A stretch of 64,000 bases of DNA from contig NZ_PPSK01000001.1 of the NCBI RefSeq assembly GCF_002903165.1, forward strand, positions 372,001-436,000. Direction: 5' to 3'. The position numbers and the translations under genes are program-made. The notes beneath the pieces were generated by a model. The model had not been told where the DNA came from and searched no databases. It was given only the letters and a program-made list of their open reading frames with translations. Shown here one piece after another: positions 43,894-53,330 of the stretch. How positions within the stretch are numbered: the first letter of the stretch is position 1; the number at the start of each line of letters is the position of its first letter. The DNA comes from Halopseudomonas oceani. Lineage in GTDB: Bacteria; Pseudomonadota; Gammaproteobacteria; Pseudomonadales; Pseudomonadaceae.

Positions 43894-45064
43894 AGGGGTT
43901 GAGACGCCAGTCGGCGGCGCTCTGCCCGGTGGCTTTGGCTGGTGACATATGCAGGCGCCGCAGCGCCCGCCGCAGGTCGTCTGGCTGCCAGTCACTCGCC
44001 GTGCCGTAGCAGGCGGCCTGCAGCGCGGCAACAGGCGCAGCCAACTGTTCAAGGATGTCGGCGCGCTGCGACGCCGGCAGGCTCGCCAGCCAGCGCTGCA
44101 GTGCATGAAGGACGGCCGTTGGCTGGCCGCGACCTAAGTCCCGCATCAGCGCGCGCTTGCGTTGCCAACGGGTGCCTTGAGCCGAGCAGACCAGTGCGTT
44201 GGCGAGCAGCGCGATGACCGCTGCAATCAGCGCCAGATGTTGCCAGGCGCTGACCGTCGGCGCCGTTGTTGCGGCTGGCGCGCCAACCTGCAGACGCCGT
44301 GCCGGCAGACTCAACTGCAATAGCTGGCCGTTGCGGGTGTCGCGCCACTGCAGGGTCAGCGCCGGGATTTCCAGCGTACCGCTTTCGAGCAGCAGATAGC
44401 GTACGTCTTCTTCACGCACGTAGCGCTGGATAACCCGCTCGCCCTGCTGGTCCAGCCGCGGCGGGCTGCGATAGATCCGCGTGCCGGGCACCGGGGCCTG
44501 CGGCAGCTCAGGCGGGAGCAGGGTTCCGACGTCATCCAGCTCGATGCGCAGGCGGCGCAGCAGAATGTCGCCAACCTGCCACTCACTGCGCACCGGGGTG
44601 TAGCTCTCGGTCAGCCGCAGCTGCGCGGGTAGTGATGAATCCGCCTGCGCCGGACCAGCGTTGACGACAAAGTGCAGTGCGGGCAGCTTGAGTGTCTGTT
44701 CGCGTGGCTGGCGCTGTTCGTCAGCGTAGCGCACGGTGATCTGGCCCGGCTGCAGCTGATAGTCGCCGGGTGGCAGTGGTGCAAAGTGGTAGGTGCGCTC
44801 TATGCCGGCCCAGCTGTGGCCGTCGATGCGGGGGCTGAGGTTGCGGCTGGCCTCGGGGGCGGCCTGGTGGTGTTCGTCCAGCTGCAGGATCGGGAACTGC
44901 GGGGCGGCAAGGAAGTAGCTCGGGACCAGTAGCTGCAGTTGCAGCTCCAGCCCCTGTCCGCTGTGCAGGCCTGCGTCGGCGTTGCTCTGCCATTGCAGCC
45001 GTGGCTCGGCGGCCAGCGCGGGCAGCGTCAGCAGCAGTAGGCCGAGTAGCAGATAGGGCTTCAT
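43892..45064 (-). CDS. batD: BatD-like (oxygen tolerance family) protein
   Basis: This 390-residue protein has a signal peptide (MKPYLLLGLLLLTLPALA), an extended beta-rich periplasmic region and a membrane helix near residue 275 (HLALIAAVIALLANALV). A cytoplasmic helical tail follows. This is the BatD layout, though shorter than Bacteroides BatD. The ATG at 45064 overlaps the VWA-TPR gene stop. It is the last gene of the MoxR-Bat operon, whose products form a membrane complex linked to envelope stress and oxygen tolerance. Confidence 0.8.
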   Translation of the reverse strand: MKPYLLLGLLLLTLPALAAEPRLQWQSNADAGLHSGQGLELQLQLLVPSYFLAAPQFPILQLDEHHQAAPEASRNLSPRIDGHSWAGIERTYHFAPLPPGDYQLQPGQITVRYADEQRQPREQTLKLPALHFVVNAGPAQADSSLPAQLRLTESYTPVRSEWQVGDILLRRLRIELDDVGTLLPPELPQAPVPGTRIYRSPPRLDQQGERVIQRYVREEDVRYLLLESGTLEIPALTLQWRDTRNGQLLQLSLPARRLQVGAPAATTAPTVSAWQHLALIAAVIALLANALVCSAQGTRWQRKRALMRDLGRGQPTAVLHALQRWLASLPASQRADILEQLAAPVAALQAACYGTASDWQPDDLRRALRRLHMSPAKATGQSAADWRLNP

Positions 45065-46512
45065 GGTGACGGCTCCGCTGGTGCCAGCTGCATCAGCATG
45101 CGCCGTTTGAGATAGCCAGCCGGGCTGGCCTTGAGGTTGTCCAGCCAAAGTTCGGTCTGCTGCTCTCGGCTCTGCTGCTCGGTCGCCGCACCGTTGCGCT
45201 TGCGCTCCAGATCGTAGCGGATTTCATCCGGGTCCATGTCTCCGTCCTTGCCCTGCTGCTGCCGCTGCACGGCGATCAGCAGCAGGGCGCGCTCCAGGTT
45301 GTCCTGCGCCTCCTGCCATTGTGGCCGCTGGGCCAATGCCAGCTGGTAACGCTCGACGGCCTCACCGTAGCGCTGTTTGCAGCTGAGGGCGTTACCCTGG
45401 TTGTAGTAGTCCTCGGCGCTGATGCCCTGCTCGAAGGCGGCCAGTGCGGCCTCGCAGTCACCGGCGCGGTACAGCGCGACGCCGCGCCAGCGTGGATCGC
45501 TGAACAGCGCTGCGGCTTCGCTGTAGTTACCCTGGCGATACAGCTGCATGGCCTGTTGCTGTTCGCTGCGCCAGAGCCGCCACAGCTCCAGCTCGGCGGC
45601 CTCGCCGTGACTGGGTAACAACAACGGCAACAATATCAGCGCCGGGGCGACGCGACGCAGGCGCAGTAGCAGTAGCACCGCGATTGGCCAGAGCAGCCAC
45701 CAGCCACGGTCATGCCAGCGGCTGTCGGGATCGGCCTGCCGGGCCAGCCGCTGACTGGCGTCGAGGGCGCGTAGCAGGGCCGGCAGATCACTGTCATCGT
45801 CACGCATCTTGATCACCGGAGAGTCGAGCCGGGCGGCCAGTTCGCTGCTGTCGCCGCCGGCGTCCCAGAGCAGACTGTGGCTGGCGGCCAGCGCAGCCTC
45901 TGCGCCGGATTCCACATCGGCGGTGACCAGCAGGCGCAGGTAGGGTTGCTCGGCACTGGCCTGCAGCTGGTCCATCTGCTCCAGCACCGCAGCGGTGTTG
46001 CGACCGAGGCGGGGCATCAGGTCGGTACTCAGGCTGTCGAGGTAGAGCGTGAACAGTGCCGCATCGTCGGTGGGCGGTAGCAATAGATGCGCACTGCCGG
46101 CATAGGCGAGCAGTGCGTGACGGGCGCCGGGACGCTGGGCGAGCAGGTCGTGGATCTTCAATCTGGCGCGCTCAAGCCGTGATACGCCGCGCTCGCGCTG
46201 ATTCATGTCGGTGCTCAGGTTGAGTGCGATCAGCAACGGCGCATGGCGCTCGGCAAAGGGCGGCGCTTCGCGGTCCCAGGTCGGGCCGGCAGCTGCCAGG
46301 CAGGCCAGCAACAATATGCTGACCAGTGCCGCGCTGCTGCCGCTACTGCGCCCGCCGGGGACCAGCAAAAACGGCAGCAGTTGCGGCGCAATCAGCCGCT
46401 GCCAGCTGGCTTTTAAGCGGGTGCGGCGCAGCCACCAGCCGAGCAGCAGCAAGGGCGGCAGCGCGAGCAGCCAGAGCGGACGCAGAAAGTGCAGCGGCAG
46501 CCAGTCGATCAT
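45061..46512 (-). CDS. batB: VWA-domain and TPR membrane protein (BatB/BatC fusion)
   Basis: This 483-residue protein has two N-terminal helices, a von Willebrand A domain (about residues 85-260), a third membrane segment near 275-300 and a C-terminal TPR block (about 330-430: AMQLYRQGNYSEAAALF, AEDYYNQGNALSCKQRYGEAVERYQLAL). It joins BatB- and BatC-type parts in one chain. The metal site that should read DxSxS is here ALNLSTDMN, so the first aspartate is replaced by asparagine and metal binding may be lost. BatA next to it keeps the site. Overlaps of 4 bases on both sides show tight coupling. Confidence 0.85.
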   Translation of the reverse strand: MIDWLPLHFLRPLWLLALPPLLLLGWWLRRTRLKASWQRLIAPQLLPFLLVPGGRSSGSSAALVSILLLACLAAAGPTWDREAPPFAERHAPLLIALNLSTDMNQRERGVSRLERARLKIHDLLAQRPGARHALLAYAGSAHLLLPPTDDAALFTLYLDSLSTDLMPRLGRNTAAVLEQMDQLQASAEQPYLRLLVTADVESGAEAALAASHSLLWDAGGDSSELAARLDSPVIKMRDDDSDLPALLRALDASQRLARQADPDSRWHDRGWWLLWPIAVLLLLRLRRVAPALILLPLLLPSHGEAAELELWRLWRSEQQQAMQLYRQGNYSEAAALFSDPRWRGVALYRAGDCEAALAAFEQGISAEDYYNQGNALSCKQRYGEAVERYQLALAQRPQWQEAQDNLERALLLIAVQRQQQGKDGDMDPDEIRYDLERKRNGAATEQQSREQQTELWLDNLKASPAGYLKRRMLMQLAPAEPSP

Positions 46513-47471
46513 GCCGCCCTCCGTGGTAACGGCAGACTCAGCAGCAGGCGCAGCAGCAGCACTGCAATCATCGCGGCCAGCGGATACCAGTACAACGGCG
46601 TACGCGGCTGGAATTCGAGCCGTTGCTGCAGTTGCGGGGTCAGCCGGTCGAGCGCGTCGAAGGCGGCCGCCAGCTCGCGCTGGTTGCTGGCGTGCAGGTA
46701 GCGCCCGCCGGTAATAGCGGCAATGCGCTGCAGCTGTTCGGCATCGAGCCGTTGCTCGCCCTCGGCGTTGGGGTCACCGAAGCCGATGCTGTGGATAACA
46801 ATGCCTTGATCGCGGGCGACCAGCGCGGCGTCGTCCGGTGACTTGCGGCTGCTGGTATCGCTGCCGTCGCTGAGCAGGATCATCACCCGCTCCGGGCTCT
46901 GGCTCTGCCGAAACAGACGAATGGCCAGGCCGATGCTGTCGCCCAGTGCGGTACGCGGCCCGGCAATGCCCGGCTGCAGCTCGGCCAGCAGCTGGCGCAG
47001 GGTGGCGTGATCCTGGGTGAAAGTGGTCTGGGTGTAGGGCTGATCGCCGAATACCAGTAGGCCGAGACGGTCGCTGGCGCGGCGCTGAACAAAGTCATCG
47101 ACCACCTGCTGCACCGCCTGCAGCCGGGTGCGTCCGTCGCTGGTGTCGGTGTTCGCCATCGACATCGACGCATCTACCGCCAGTAACAGGTCACGCAGCG
47201 GCTGTTGCTTGACCAGCGGCGGTTCCAGCCGGCTGGGGGCGGCCAGTGCCAGCACCAGCAGGCACCAGGCCAGTGCTTCCAGCAGGGTTGCCAGCAGTCC
47301 GGCGCTGCTGCCGGCGGCGTTGGCCGGGGTCAGCCCAAGCGGGCCTGCCAGTTGGTGGAAGAAAGGCAGTCGCAGCGCGTCCTGGCGTTGTCGGGTGCCG
47401 GGCAGCCAGCGTTGTAGCAGCCAGGGCAGCGGCAACAACAGCAGCAACCAGGGCAGGTCAAGGACGTACAT
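46509..47471 (-). CDS. batA: VWA-domain membrane protein BatA
   Basis: This 320-residue protein has N-terminal membrane helices (LPWLLLLLPLPWLLQRWLPG, then LLATLLEALAWCLLVLALAA). The VWA domain has an intact metal site LLAVDASMSMANTD near residue 90 and LLSDGSDTSS near 200. A C-terminal helix ends it. The ATG at 47471 overlaps the DUF4381 gene by 14 bases. Together with the MoxR ATPase and DUF58 protein it forms the classic Bat-type complex of the inner membrane. Confidence 0.88.
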   Translation of the reverse strand: MYVLDLPWLLLLLPLPWLLQRWLPGTRQRQDALRLPFFHQLAGPLGLTPANAAGSSAGLLATLLEALAWCLLVLALAAPSRLEPPLVKQQPLRDLLLAVDASMSMANTDTSDGRTRLQAVQQVVDDFVQRRASDRLGLLVFGDQPYTQTTFTQDHATLRQLLAELQPGIAGPRTALGDSIGLAIRLFRQSQSPERVMILLSDGSDTSSRKSPDDAALVARDQGIVIHSIGFGDPNAEGEQRLDAEQLQRIAAITGGRYLHASNQRELAAAFDALDRLTPQLQQRLEFQPRTPLYWYPLAAMIAVLLLRLLLSLPLPRRAA

Positions 47472-47928
47472 GGTGTTGAATCCAGTAGCGGCTGTGCTCG
47501 AACAGCCGGACGCGAGCCTGCTCACTGAGGCTGGTGCAGCGTTCGGTGGGCCAATAGGCCAGCGCGCCCAGTTCAGCAGGCAGCGGGCGGTCGCTCTGCT
47601 GCTCCAGCCGCTGCAGCCAGGCGTCGCCGTGCAGGCTGGCGACGTGCTCGCGCGGCCAGATCTGCAGCGCGGTGTGGCGCAGCAGTCGGGGGAGTTGCTG
47701 GAGTTGTTCGGGGTGTTGCCTGCAGCTGGCCTGCAACCGGTCGAGCTGGCGCAGGGCCTGCCGGCGGTAGGCGTTCTGCCGGTAGCGCTGGTAGCGGCGC
47801 AGCAGCAGCCATAGCGCGACCATCGCCAGCAGGATCAGCATGGTGCTGGCTGCGGGGGCCGGTGGCCAGGGCGAAATCGGCGGTGGCAGGGCCACATCGT
47901 GCAATGGCGGGATGACCAGATCAGCCAT
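47458..47928 (-). CDS. DUF4381 family membrane protein
   Basis: This 156-residue protein starts MADLVIPPLHDVALPPPISPWPPAP, the proline-rich DUF4381 opening. It has one membrane helix (MLILLAMVALWLLLRRYQRYR) and a helical cytoplasmic part ending in LFEHSRYWIQHH. It is found almost only in MoxR-Bat operons of gammaproteobacteria. It overlaps the DUF58 gene by 8 bases. Confidence 0.87.
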   Translation of the reverse strand: MADLVIPPLHDVALPPPISPWPPAPAASTMLILLAMVALWLLLRRYQRYRQNAYRRQALRQLDRLQASCRQHPEQLQQLPRLLRHTALQIWPREHVASLHGDAWLQRLEQQSDRPLPAELGALAYWPTERCTSLSEQARVRLFEHSRYWIQHHVRP

Positions 47929-48844
47929 GCTCGCCTCCGAGCAGCGCGCGCAGCTGGTCCGCAGCGGGCTCCGCCGCCGACAACGGCAGCACCGGAATGC
48001 GCAGCCCGGCCGGCCAGTCGAGAATCTGCTGCTGGCGCTGCCGGTGCAGGCGCTGCAAGGTCTCGCGTTGGCTGCTGCTGTCCAGGTTCAGGCGCATCTG
48101 CAGATCGCCGTCGCTGGCCAGCAGTTCACCGCCGCTCGGCAGCTCGATCAGCAGCGGGTCCTGGGTCCAGCACAGCAGCAGATCGTTGTGTCGCCGCAGC
48201 GCTGCCAGCAGGTCGTGGGTTTCGTCGTTCAGGCCGTTGAAATCGCTGATCAGGATCAGCAGGTGATCCTTGCCAGCCAGTCGGCGGGTGCGTTCGAGCA
48301 TGGCGTTGAGCGCCTGCGGGTTGTCGCCGTGGTGACGTGCATGGAGTTGCTGGTTGAGGTCGCACAGACGGCCGAGCAGGTGCATGAAGGCGCGGTTGCC
48401 GCGCGCGGGCCGCAGTTCCTCGATGGTTTCATCGTTGAATAGCAACGCGCCGACCCGGTCATGGCGCTGCAGCGCGGCCCAACCGAACAGCGCGGCGGCT
48501 TCGGCGGCCAGTACCGACTTGGTCGTCCGGCGGCTGCCGAAGAACTGGTTCATGCGCTGGTCGACCAGTAGCAGCACCGGCTGGTCGCGTTCCTCGCTGT
48601 ACAGCCGCAGAAATGGCCGGCGCAGCCTGGCGGTCACCTTCCAGTCGATTAATCGGGCGTCGTCACCGGGCCAGTAGGGGCGCAGCTCCTCGAACGACAG
48701 GCCGCGACCGCGCAGCCGGGTTTCATGGCGGCCCGAGAGTACACTGGCCGCCACCTGACGGGCGTGCAGCGGCAGCCCCCGGGCCTGCTCGCGCAGCGCA
48801 CTGAGTTGTTCCAGGTCGACGTAGGCGGCCGACGACGGCTGCAT
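47921..48844 (-). CDS. DUF58 domain protein
   Basis: This 307-residue protein contains the DUF58 signature GLSFEELRPYWPGDDARLID near residue 47 and the VWA-like strand QPVLLLVDQRMNQFFG near 87. DUF58 proteins are partners of MoxR ATPases. It begins 2 bases after the MoxR stop. Role: probably part of the MoxR-VWA chaperone-like module. Confidence 0.9.
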   Translation of the reverse strand: MQPSSAAYVDLEQLSALREQARGLPLHARQVAASVLSGRHETRLRGRGLSFEELRPYWPGDDARLIDWKVTARLRRPFLRLYSEERDQPVLLLVDQRMNQFFGSRRTTKSVLAAEAAALFGWAALQRHDRVGALLFNDETIEELRPARGNRAFMHLLGRLCDLNQQLHARHHGDNPQALNAMLERTRRLAGKDHLLILISDFNGLNDETHDLLAALRRHNDLLLCWTQDPLLIELPSGGELLASDGDLQMRLNLDSSSQRETLQRLHRQRQQQILDWPAGLRIPVLPLSAAEPAADQLRALLGGEHG

Positions 48845-48846
48845 GG

Positions 48847-49812
48847 TCAGGCGACAGCCACCAACTGCAGCAACCGCTGCAGCAGCGCATCGGCGGTCAT
48901 GCCACCTGCTTGCGCTCGGTAGGACAGAATCAGTCGGTGGCGCAGTACCGGCAGCACCGCCTGCTGCACGTCTTCGGGCAGCACGAAGTCGCCACCGCGC
49001 AGCCAGGCGCGGGCACGGGCAACCCGATCCAGCGCGATGGCGCCACGCGGGCTGGCGCCGACTTCGACCTGCCCGGCCAGCGCTGGATCGAAGCGTTCGG
49101 GTTGGCGGGTGGCGCGCACCAGATCGACGATGTACTGCTCAATGGCCGGGCTGACGTGAATCCGGTCAACCTCGTGGCGAGCGGCCAGCACGGTCGCCTG
49201 CGCCATTTTCGGCTGCTCGGCCGGGCTGCCGCGGTCGTGTTCACCGCGCACCAGCTGCAGCATCGCCAGTTCGGACTGTTCGTCCGGATAGTCAACCGTC
49301 AGGTGCATGAGAAAGCGGTCGAGTTGGGCTTCGGGTAACGGGTAGGTACCTTCCTGTTCGACCGGATTCTGGGTCGCCATGACCAGAAACAGCTCCGGCA
49401 GCGGGTGGCGCTGCCCGGCAACCGTGACCTGGCGCTCTTCCATCGCTTCCAGCAGCGCGGACTGAACCTTGGCCGGGGCACGGTTGATCTCGTCGGCGAG
49501 TACCAGATTGGCGAACAACGGGCCAGGACGAAAGGTCAGGTGACCTTGCCCCAGCTCGCCGAGGTATTGCTCGGCGCCGGTGATGTCCGAGGGCAGCAGG
49601 TCCGGGGTGAACTGCAGGCGGACGAAGTCGGCCTCAAGGGAGTGGCCGAGCTGCTTGATGGCGCGGGTTTTGGCCAGGCCGGGCAGCCCTTCGACCAGCA
49701 GATGGCCGTCAGCGAGCAGCGCCAGCTGCAGCCCCTCGATCAACGCCTGTTGACCGAGAATGCCATGAGCCAGCTGCACACCAAGTTGTTGGAATTGTTC
49801 TAGGTTGTCCAT
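48847..49812 (-). CDS. MoxR-family AAA+ ATPase
   Basis: This 321-residue ATPase has Walker A GLPGLAKT near residue 40, Walker B LVLADEINRAPAKVQSALLEAM near 106 and sensor 1 LVMATQNPVEQEGTYPLPEAQ near 142. It heads the six-gene operon MoxR-DUF58-DUF4381-BatA-BatB/C-BatD. MoxR ATPases work as chaperone-like machines that load or activate VWA-domain partners, which here lie directly downstream. Confidence 0.93.
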   Translation of the reverse strand: MDNLEQFQQLGVQLAHGILGQQALIEGLQLALLADGHLLVEGLPGLAKTRAIKQLGHSLEADFVRLQFTPDLLPSDITGAEQYLGELGQGHLTFRPGPLFANLVLADEINRAPAKVQSALLEAMEERQVTVAGQRHPLPELFLVMATQNPVEQEGTYPLPEAQLDRFLMHLTVDYPDEQSELAMLQLVRGEHDRGSPAEQPKMAQATVLAARHEVDRIHVSPAIEQYIVDLVRATRQPERFDPALAGQVEVGASPRGAIALDRVARARAWLRGGDFVLPEDVQQAVLPVLRHRLILSYRAQAGGMTADALLQRLLQLVAVA

Positions 49813-49918
49813 TCAGGACTCCAGGGTGCATGTCTGTCACGATCCTAGAGCGCTGACGAAAATGTTGCATGGCTTTTTATGACAATCTGCTATCTGTCGC
49901 TGCCATTGTGCTGTTGGC

Positions 49919-50311
49919 TCAATATCCGGACTGAATGACCTCAATGCCCTTGGCCAACACTTCACGCCAGGCCTGGCGGGTCTCCATGCTGGCTTGCCCG
50001 TCGTGCTGTTCAACCGTGTTGATCAGGGCATCGACCCAGTAGTTGTACAGGTGCGGCTGGATGTCGAGGTTTTCGCGCGAATGCGATTTTGCCAGCGCCT
50101 GCAGCTTGGTGGGCGGCAGCCCGCGGGCGAACAGCACCAGGTTGAGGATGCCCTGGCGCAGCAGCAGTTTCTGCGCCGGCATGTCGGTATTGGTGAATTT
50201 GGCACGGACTTCCGGTGAGCTCTGCAGGAACTGCTGGTAGAAGTCATCGAAAAAAGTGGCCGAGGCGCAGCAGCGGCCGTAGCTCTGCATGACAATGTCA
50301 GGGGCGTTCAT
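49919..50311 (-). CDS. Single-domain globin
   Basis: This 130-residue protein has the globin fold. The CD region FTNTDMPAQKLLLRQGI follows FFDDFYQQFLQSSPEVRAKF, and the proximal haem ligand is probably His77 in AKSHSRENLDIQPHLYNYW, which fits the bacterial KHxxxxIxPxxY pattern. No FAD/NADH reductase domain follows, so it is a sensor-type or single-domain oxygen/NO-binding globin. It is monocistronic, between the MoxR operon and a chemoreceptor. Confidence 0.85.
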   Translation of the reverse strand: MNAPDIVMQSYGRCCASATFFDDFYQQFLQSSPEVRAKFTNTDMPAQKLLLRQGILNLVLFARGLPPTKLQALAKSHSRENLDIQPHLYNYWVDALINTVEQHDGQASMETRQAWREVLAKGIEVIQSGY

Positions 50312-50466
50312 GGTGCTCCTTCAGGTGCGGCGGGGTGACGCGGGGGCGTAAGTCTACCAGCTTGGCGAGCTTTGCTCGCTGCTGGCGTTTTGACCTCGCG
50401 CCGCTCTGTGACGCGGGTTACAGTCCGTCGGCCGGCCCCGGCACCCGTGCTGAAAAGTCAATCCGC

Positions 50467-52398
50467 CTAAAGTTGGAAGCGCTCCATCTGCTGACGCAGA
50501 CTGACTGCCAGCTGGGCCAGCGCCTGACAATCGGCCTGACAGGCGCGTACTTCGTTGGCGGTGGCGTGGGCGAGGTCGGCGATACTCTGCGCGTTGCGGG
50601 TGACCTCTTCGGTGACGCTGGACTGCTCCTCGGTAGCGGTGGCGACCTGGTGGTTGATGTCGCTGATCTGTTCCACCTGGCCGGCAATGGTCTGCAGCGA
50701 CTCACCGGCCGTGCGGCTGGCTTCCACCCCGCTGGCGGTCGCGTCCTGCCCGGCGCGCATGGCGCTAACCGCCTGCTCGGCGCGACTCTTGAGCGACTCG
50801 ATCATCTGCTGGATTTCGTCGGTCGAGGCCTGGGTGCGGCTGGCCAGGGTGCGCACCTCGTCGGCGACCACGGCAAAGCCGCGGCCCGACTCCCCTGCCC
50901 GCGCCGCTTCAATGGCGGCGTTCAGCGCCAGCAGATTGGTCTGCTCGGAAACGCTGCGAATCACCGTCAGCACCCGGTCGATGGAGGTGACCTGGTCGGC
51001 CAGTTCGATCACTGAGTCGGCGGCGCGGCCAATGTCGGCGGACATGCGCTCGATCGCCTCGATTGAGCGACCAACCACGGCCCTGCCCTCGACCGCTTCG
51101 GCCTGCGCGGCGCTGGAGCTGTGCGCAGCGCTGTTGGCATTGCGCGCGATCTCCTGCACGGTCAGACCCATTTCGTGGGCAGCGGTAGCGACCAGGTCGG
51201 TCATTTCGTGCTGGCGCCCGGCGCGCTCGGCAGTGTTGTCGATTACCTGTGTCACCTGGGTTACGGCGCTGCTCAGCTGACGACTGGTGGTAAGCACATC
51301 GCTGATCAGCTGGCGCTGACTGGCGACGAAGGCGTTGAAGCCGCGGGCCAACTCGCCCAGTTCGTCGTCACGCTTGTCATCCAGCCGTGCGTTCAGGTCG
51401 CCGCCGCCGGCCGAGATCGCCGCGAGTGCTTGCGACACCCGACGCAGTGGTTGCACCAGGCCGCGTACCAGCAGCGCCATCAGCGCCAGTGCGAGCAGTC
51501 CCACGGCACCTGCGATCAGGCTGGTGCGCAGCAGCGCGGCGCGGGCTTCGGCGTAGATTTCGTCTTCCGGCACCAGACTGACGAGGGTCAGACCAAGCCG
51601 TTGCAGCGGTTGCGCGTTGGCCAGCCAGGCTTCGCCATCACGCTGAAAGTGCACCGCGTCGCTACCGGCCACACGCAGTGCGCTAGCGGCCTCCGGGCTG
51701 GTCAGGTCACTGAGGCTGCGGCTGTCGTTGAAGCTGGCGTTGGGGTGGACCTTGACCTGCTGATCGGCGCCGACCAAGAAGACCACGCCGCGCTCACCAA
51801 ACTGAAAGCCGCCGATCAGCTCCGACAGGCTCTGCAGGCTGTAGCCCAGACCGGCGACGCCAAGGGTCTTGTCCTTGAGGGCAATACGCTGATTGATGAA
51901 CAGCGTCGGCAGGCCCGAGGTCTTGTCGGTGTCAATTGAGGCGACCTGATCCTGGTCGCCGTCGACCAATGCATAAAACCAGCGGTCTGCCGGGTTGTTG
52001 CGGTCGAGTACCCGGACTTGGCCCTGCTCGGAGTAGAAGTTGCCGCTTTCCAGCACGGCGATGCTGGTGGTGAGTGCGTTCTGCTGCTGCTTGACGCCAT
52101 CCAGATAGCGGGCGAAGGCACTCATCCGGATCGGGTTCTCGCCATAGGCCAGCCAGTCCTGCACCAGGCTGTTGCCAGCGATGGCCTCGGTCGCCGAAAT
52201 CGGTCCGGCCAGGGTGCGTTCCAGGTCGTTGCGAATGGCGCTGACCTGCGCGGGCAATGCCTGATTGATCAGATAGCGCTCGGTCATCTGCCGTAGCACC
52301 GAGGAGTAGATCAGCACCACAATCAGGGTGGTGACGCCCAGCGCGGCGCCCATACTGATGATCAGCTGCCATTGAATACTGCGTTTCCAAAGGGTCAC
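50467..52398 (-). CDS. Methyl-accepting chemotaxis protein
   Basis: This 643-residue receptor has a first membrane helix (about residues 11-32), a periplasmic double-Cache-type sensor (about 35-280, with [19 protein letters not shown] and [10 protein letters not shown]), a second helix (about 288-310), HAMP, and a signalling domain with the hairpin tip [19 protein letters not shown] near 495. The start is a GTG at 52398 with GAGAG about 9 bases before it. Dual-Cache receptors often bind amino acids, organic acids or purines. A 270-bp MITE lies 40 bases upstream of the start codon, so it occupies or supplies the promoter region. Confidence 0.92.
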   Translation of the reverse strand: MTLWKRSIQWQLIISMGAALGVTTLIVVLIYSSVLRQMTERYLINQALPAQVSAIRNDLERTLAGPISATEAIAGNSLVQDWLAYGENPIRMSAFARYLDGVKQQQNALTTSIAVLESGNFYSEQGQVRVLDRNNPADRWFYALVDGDQDQVASIDTDKTSGLPTLFINQRIALKDKTLGVAGLGYSLQSLSELIGGFQFGERGVVFLVGADQQVKVHPNASFNDSRSLSDLTSPEAASALRVAGSDAVHFQRDGEAWLANAQPLQRLGLTLVSLVPEDEIYAEARAALLRTSLIAGAVGLLALALMALLVRGLVQPLRRVSQALAAISAGGGDLNARLDDKRDDELGELARGFNAFVASQRQLISDVLTTSRQLSSAVTQVTQVIDNTAERAGRQHEMTDLVATAAHEMGLTVQEIARNANSAAHSSSAAQAEAVEGRAVVGRSIEAIERMSADIGRAADSVIELADQVTSIDRVLTVIRSVSEQTNLLALNAAIEAARAGESGRGFAVVADEVRTLASRTQASTDEIQQMIESLKSRAEQAVSAMRAGQDATASGVEASRTAGESLQTIAGQVEQISDINHQVATATEEQSSVTEEVTRNAQSIADLAHATANEVRACQADCQALAQLAVSLRQQMERFQL

Positions 52399-52437
52399 AG
52401 GCTTACTCTCGACAAAGCCTGACCGTCGCCGCAGGTG

Positions 52438-52707
52438 CTAGGGAAGCACTGATCAATTCCACACGCCCTCTGCGAGTGCTCAAGCATGCAGATGCAAGGC
52501 GCGATGTGCGGCCAATAGTGGTTCTATTGGCAAGCAGCGCAACGCAGTAGATGCATGCTTGAGCGCTCGCCCTACGGGGCGTTCAGGCTTGGCCGCACTC
52601 TGCGTTGTGATTTCTCGACAGGTCCAGACATGCCTTCGAAACCACGCCTTGATTGCAGCCCAGCCTGAACGCCAGAGGGCATGTGGAATTGATCAGTGCT
52701 TCCCTAG
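52438..52707. mobile_element. 270-bp MITE with 35-bp terminal inverted repeats
   Basis: The left end (52438-52472) begins CTAGGGAAGCACTGATCAAT and the right end (52673-52707) is its reverse complement with one mismatch in 35. Both termini carry CTAG, which may be a target-site duplication like the YTAR targets of IS5-group elements. Inside is a nested inverted repeat (GCTCAAGCATGCA/TGCATGCTTGAGC) around a hairpin CCAATAG-TGGTT-CTATTGG. There is no open reading frame for a transposase, so it would need one in trans. It lies between the chemoreceptor start and the deaminase end. Confidence 0.85.
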
Positions 52708-52790
52708 GCCTGCGGATGGGCAACGGTCAGGGGGAGGTAGAGGGGCTGCGGTGGCAGATGAGCCGGGAGAGTCGCCTGCAGCCCCGATAA

Positions 52791-53273
52791 TCAGTCTTTC
52801 CAGAAGTCTTCATGGACGCGGATGGATTCTTCCTCCAGCAGCGGGCCGATTACCTCGACGCTGCGCTGGCCTGACTCGAATACCGTACGGCATGGCAGAT
52901 CCAGCGTCGGGTTTTCCGGATGGTTGCCGGTCATGTCCTTGAGGCGCTTTTCGCTGGCGCCGTAGACCACCCGGCCAACGCCGGCCCAGTAGACCGCGCC
53001 GGAGCACATGGCACAGGGTTCGGCGCTGGTGTACATGGTGCAGCCAGCCAGCACCTCGGGGCTGTAGGTGGTATTGGCGCGGGTCATCAGCACCCGTTCG
53101 GCGTGGCCGGTCATGTCGTGATCGGGCAGAAAGGCGTTCAGCTGCTCCATCAGCACGTTGCCGTCGGCGTCGACCAGAATGGCGGCGAACGGGTGGATGC
53201 CTTGTTTGCCGGCTTCTTCGGCCAGGCGGAAGCTTTCACGCAGAAAATGAATATCGCGTTCGGTATGACTCAC
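52791..53273 (-). CDS. Nucleoside/guanine deaminase-like zinc deaminase
   Basis: This 160-residue cytidine-deaminase-fold enzyme has the zinc motif TGHAERV (His57, catalytic Glu59) and PCAMC (Cys87, Cys90). Length and the later YGASEKRLKDMTG resemble the guanine deaminase/nucleoside deaminase group rather than TadA. I choose the GTG at 53273 because AAGGA lies 8 bases before it; an ATG at 53318 would add 15 residues without a ribosome site. It is the last gene of an operon with an NMT1-type ABC transporter, so it probably deaminates the imported heterocycle. Confidence 0.85.
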   Translation of the reverse strand: MSHTERDIHFLRESFRLAEEAGKQGIHPFAAILVDADGNVLMEQLNAFLPDHDMTGHAERVLMTRANTTYSPEVLAGCTMYTSAEPCAMCSGAVYWAGVGRVVYGASEKRLKDMTGNHPENPTLDLPCRTVFESGQRSVEVIGPLLEEESIRVHEDFWKD

Positions 53274-53330
53274 GGGGGGTGTCCTTGCTTGTATCTTGAA
53301 GGCCGGCGGCGCAGGCACCGCCGGCTGTTA

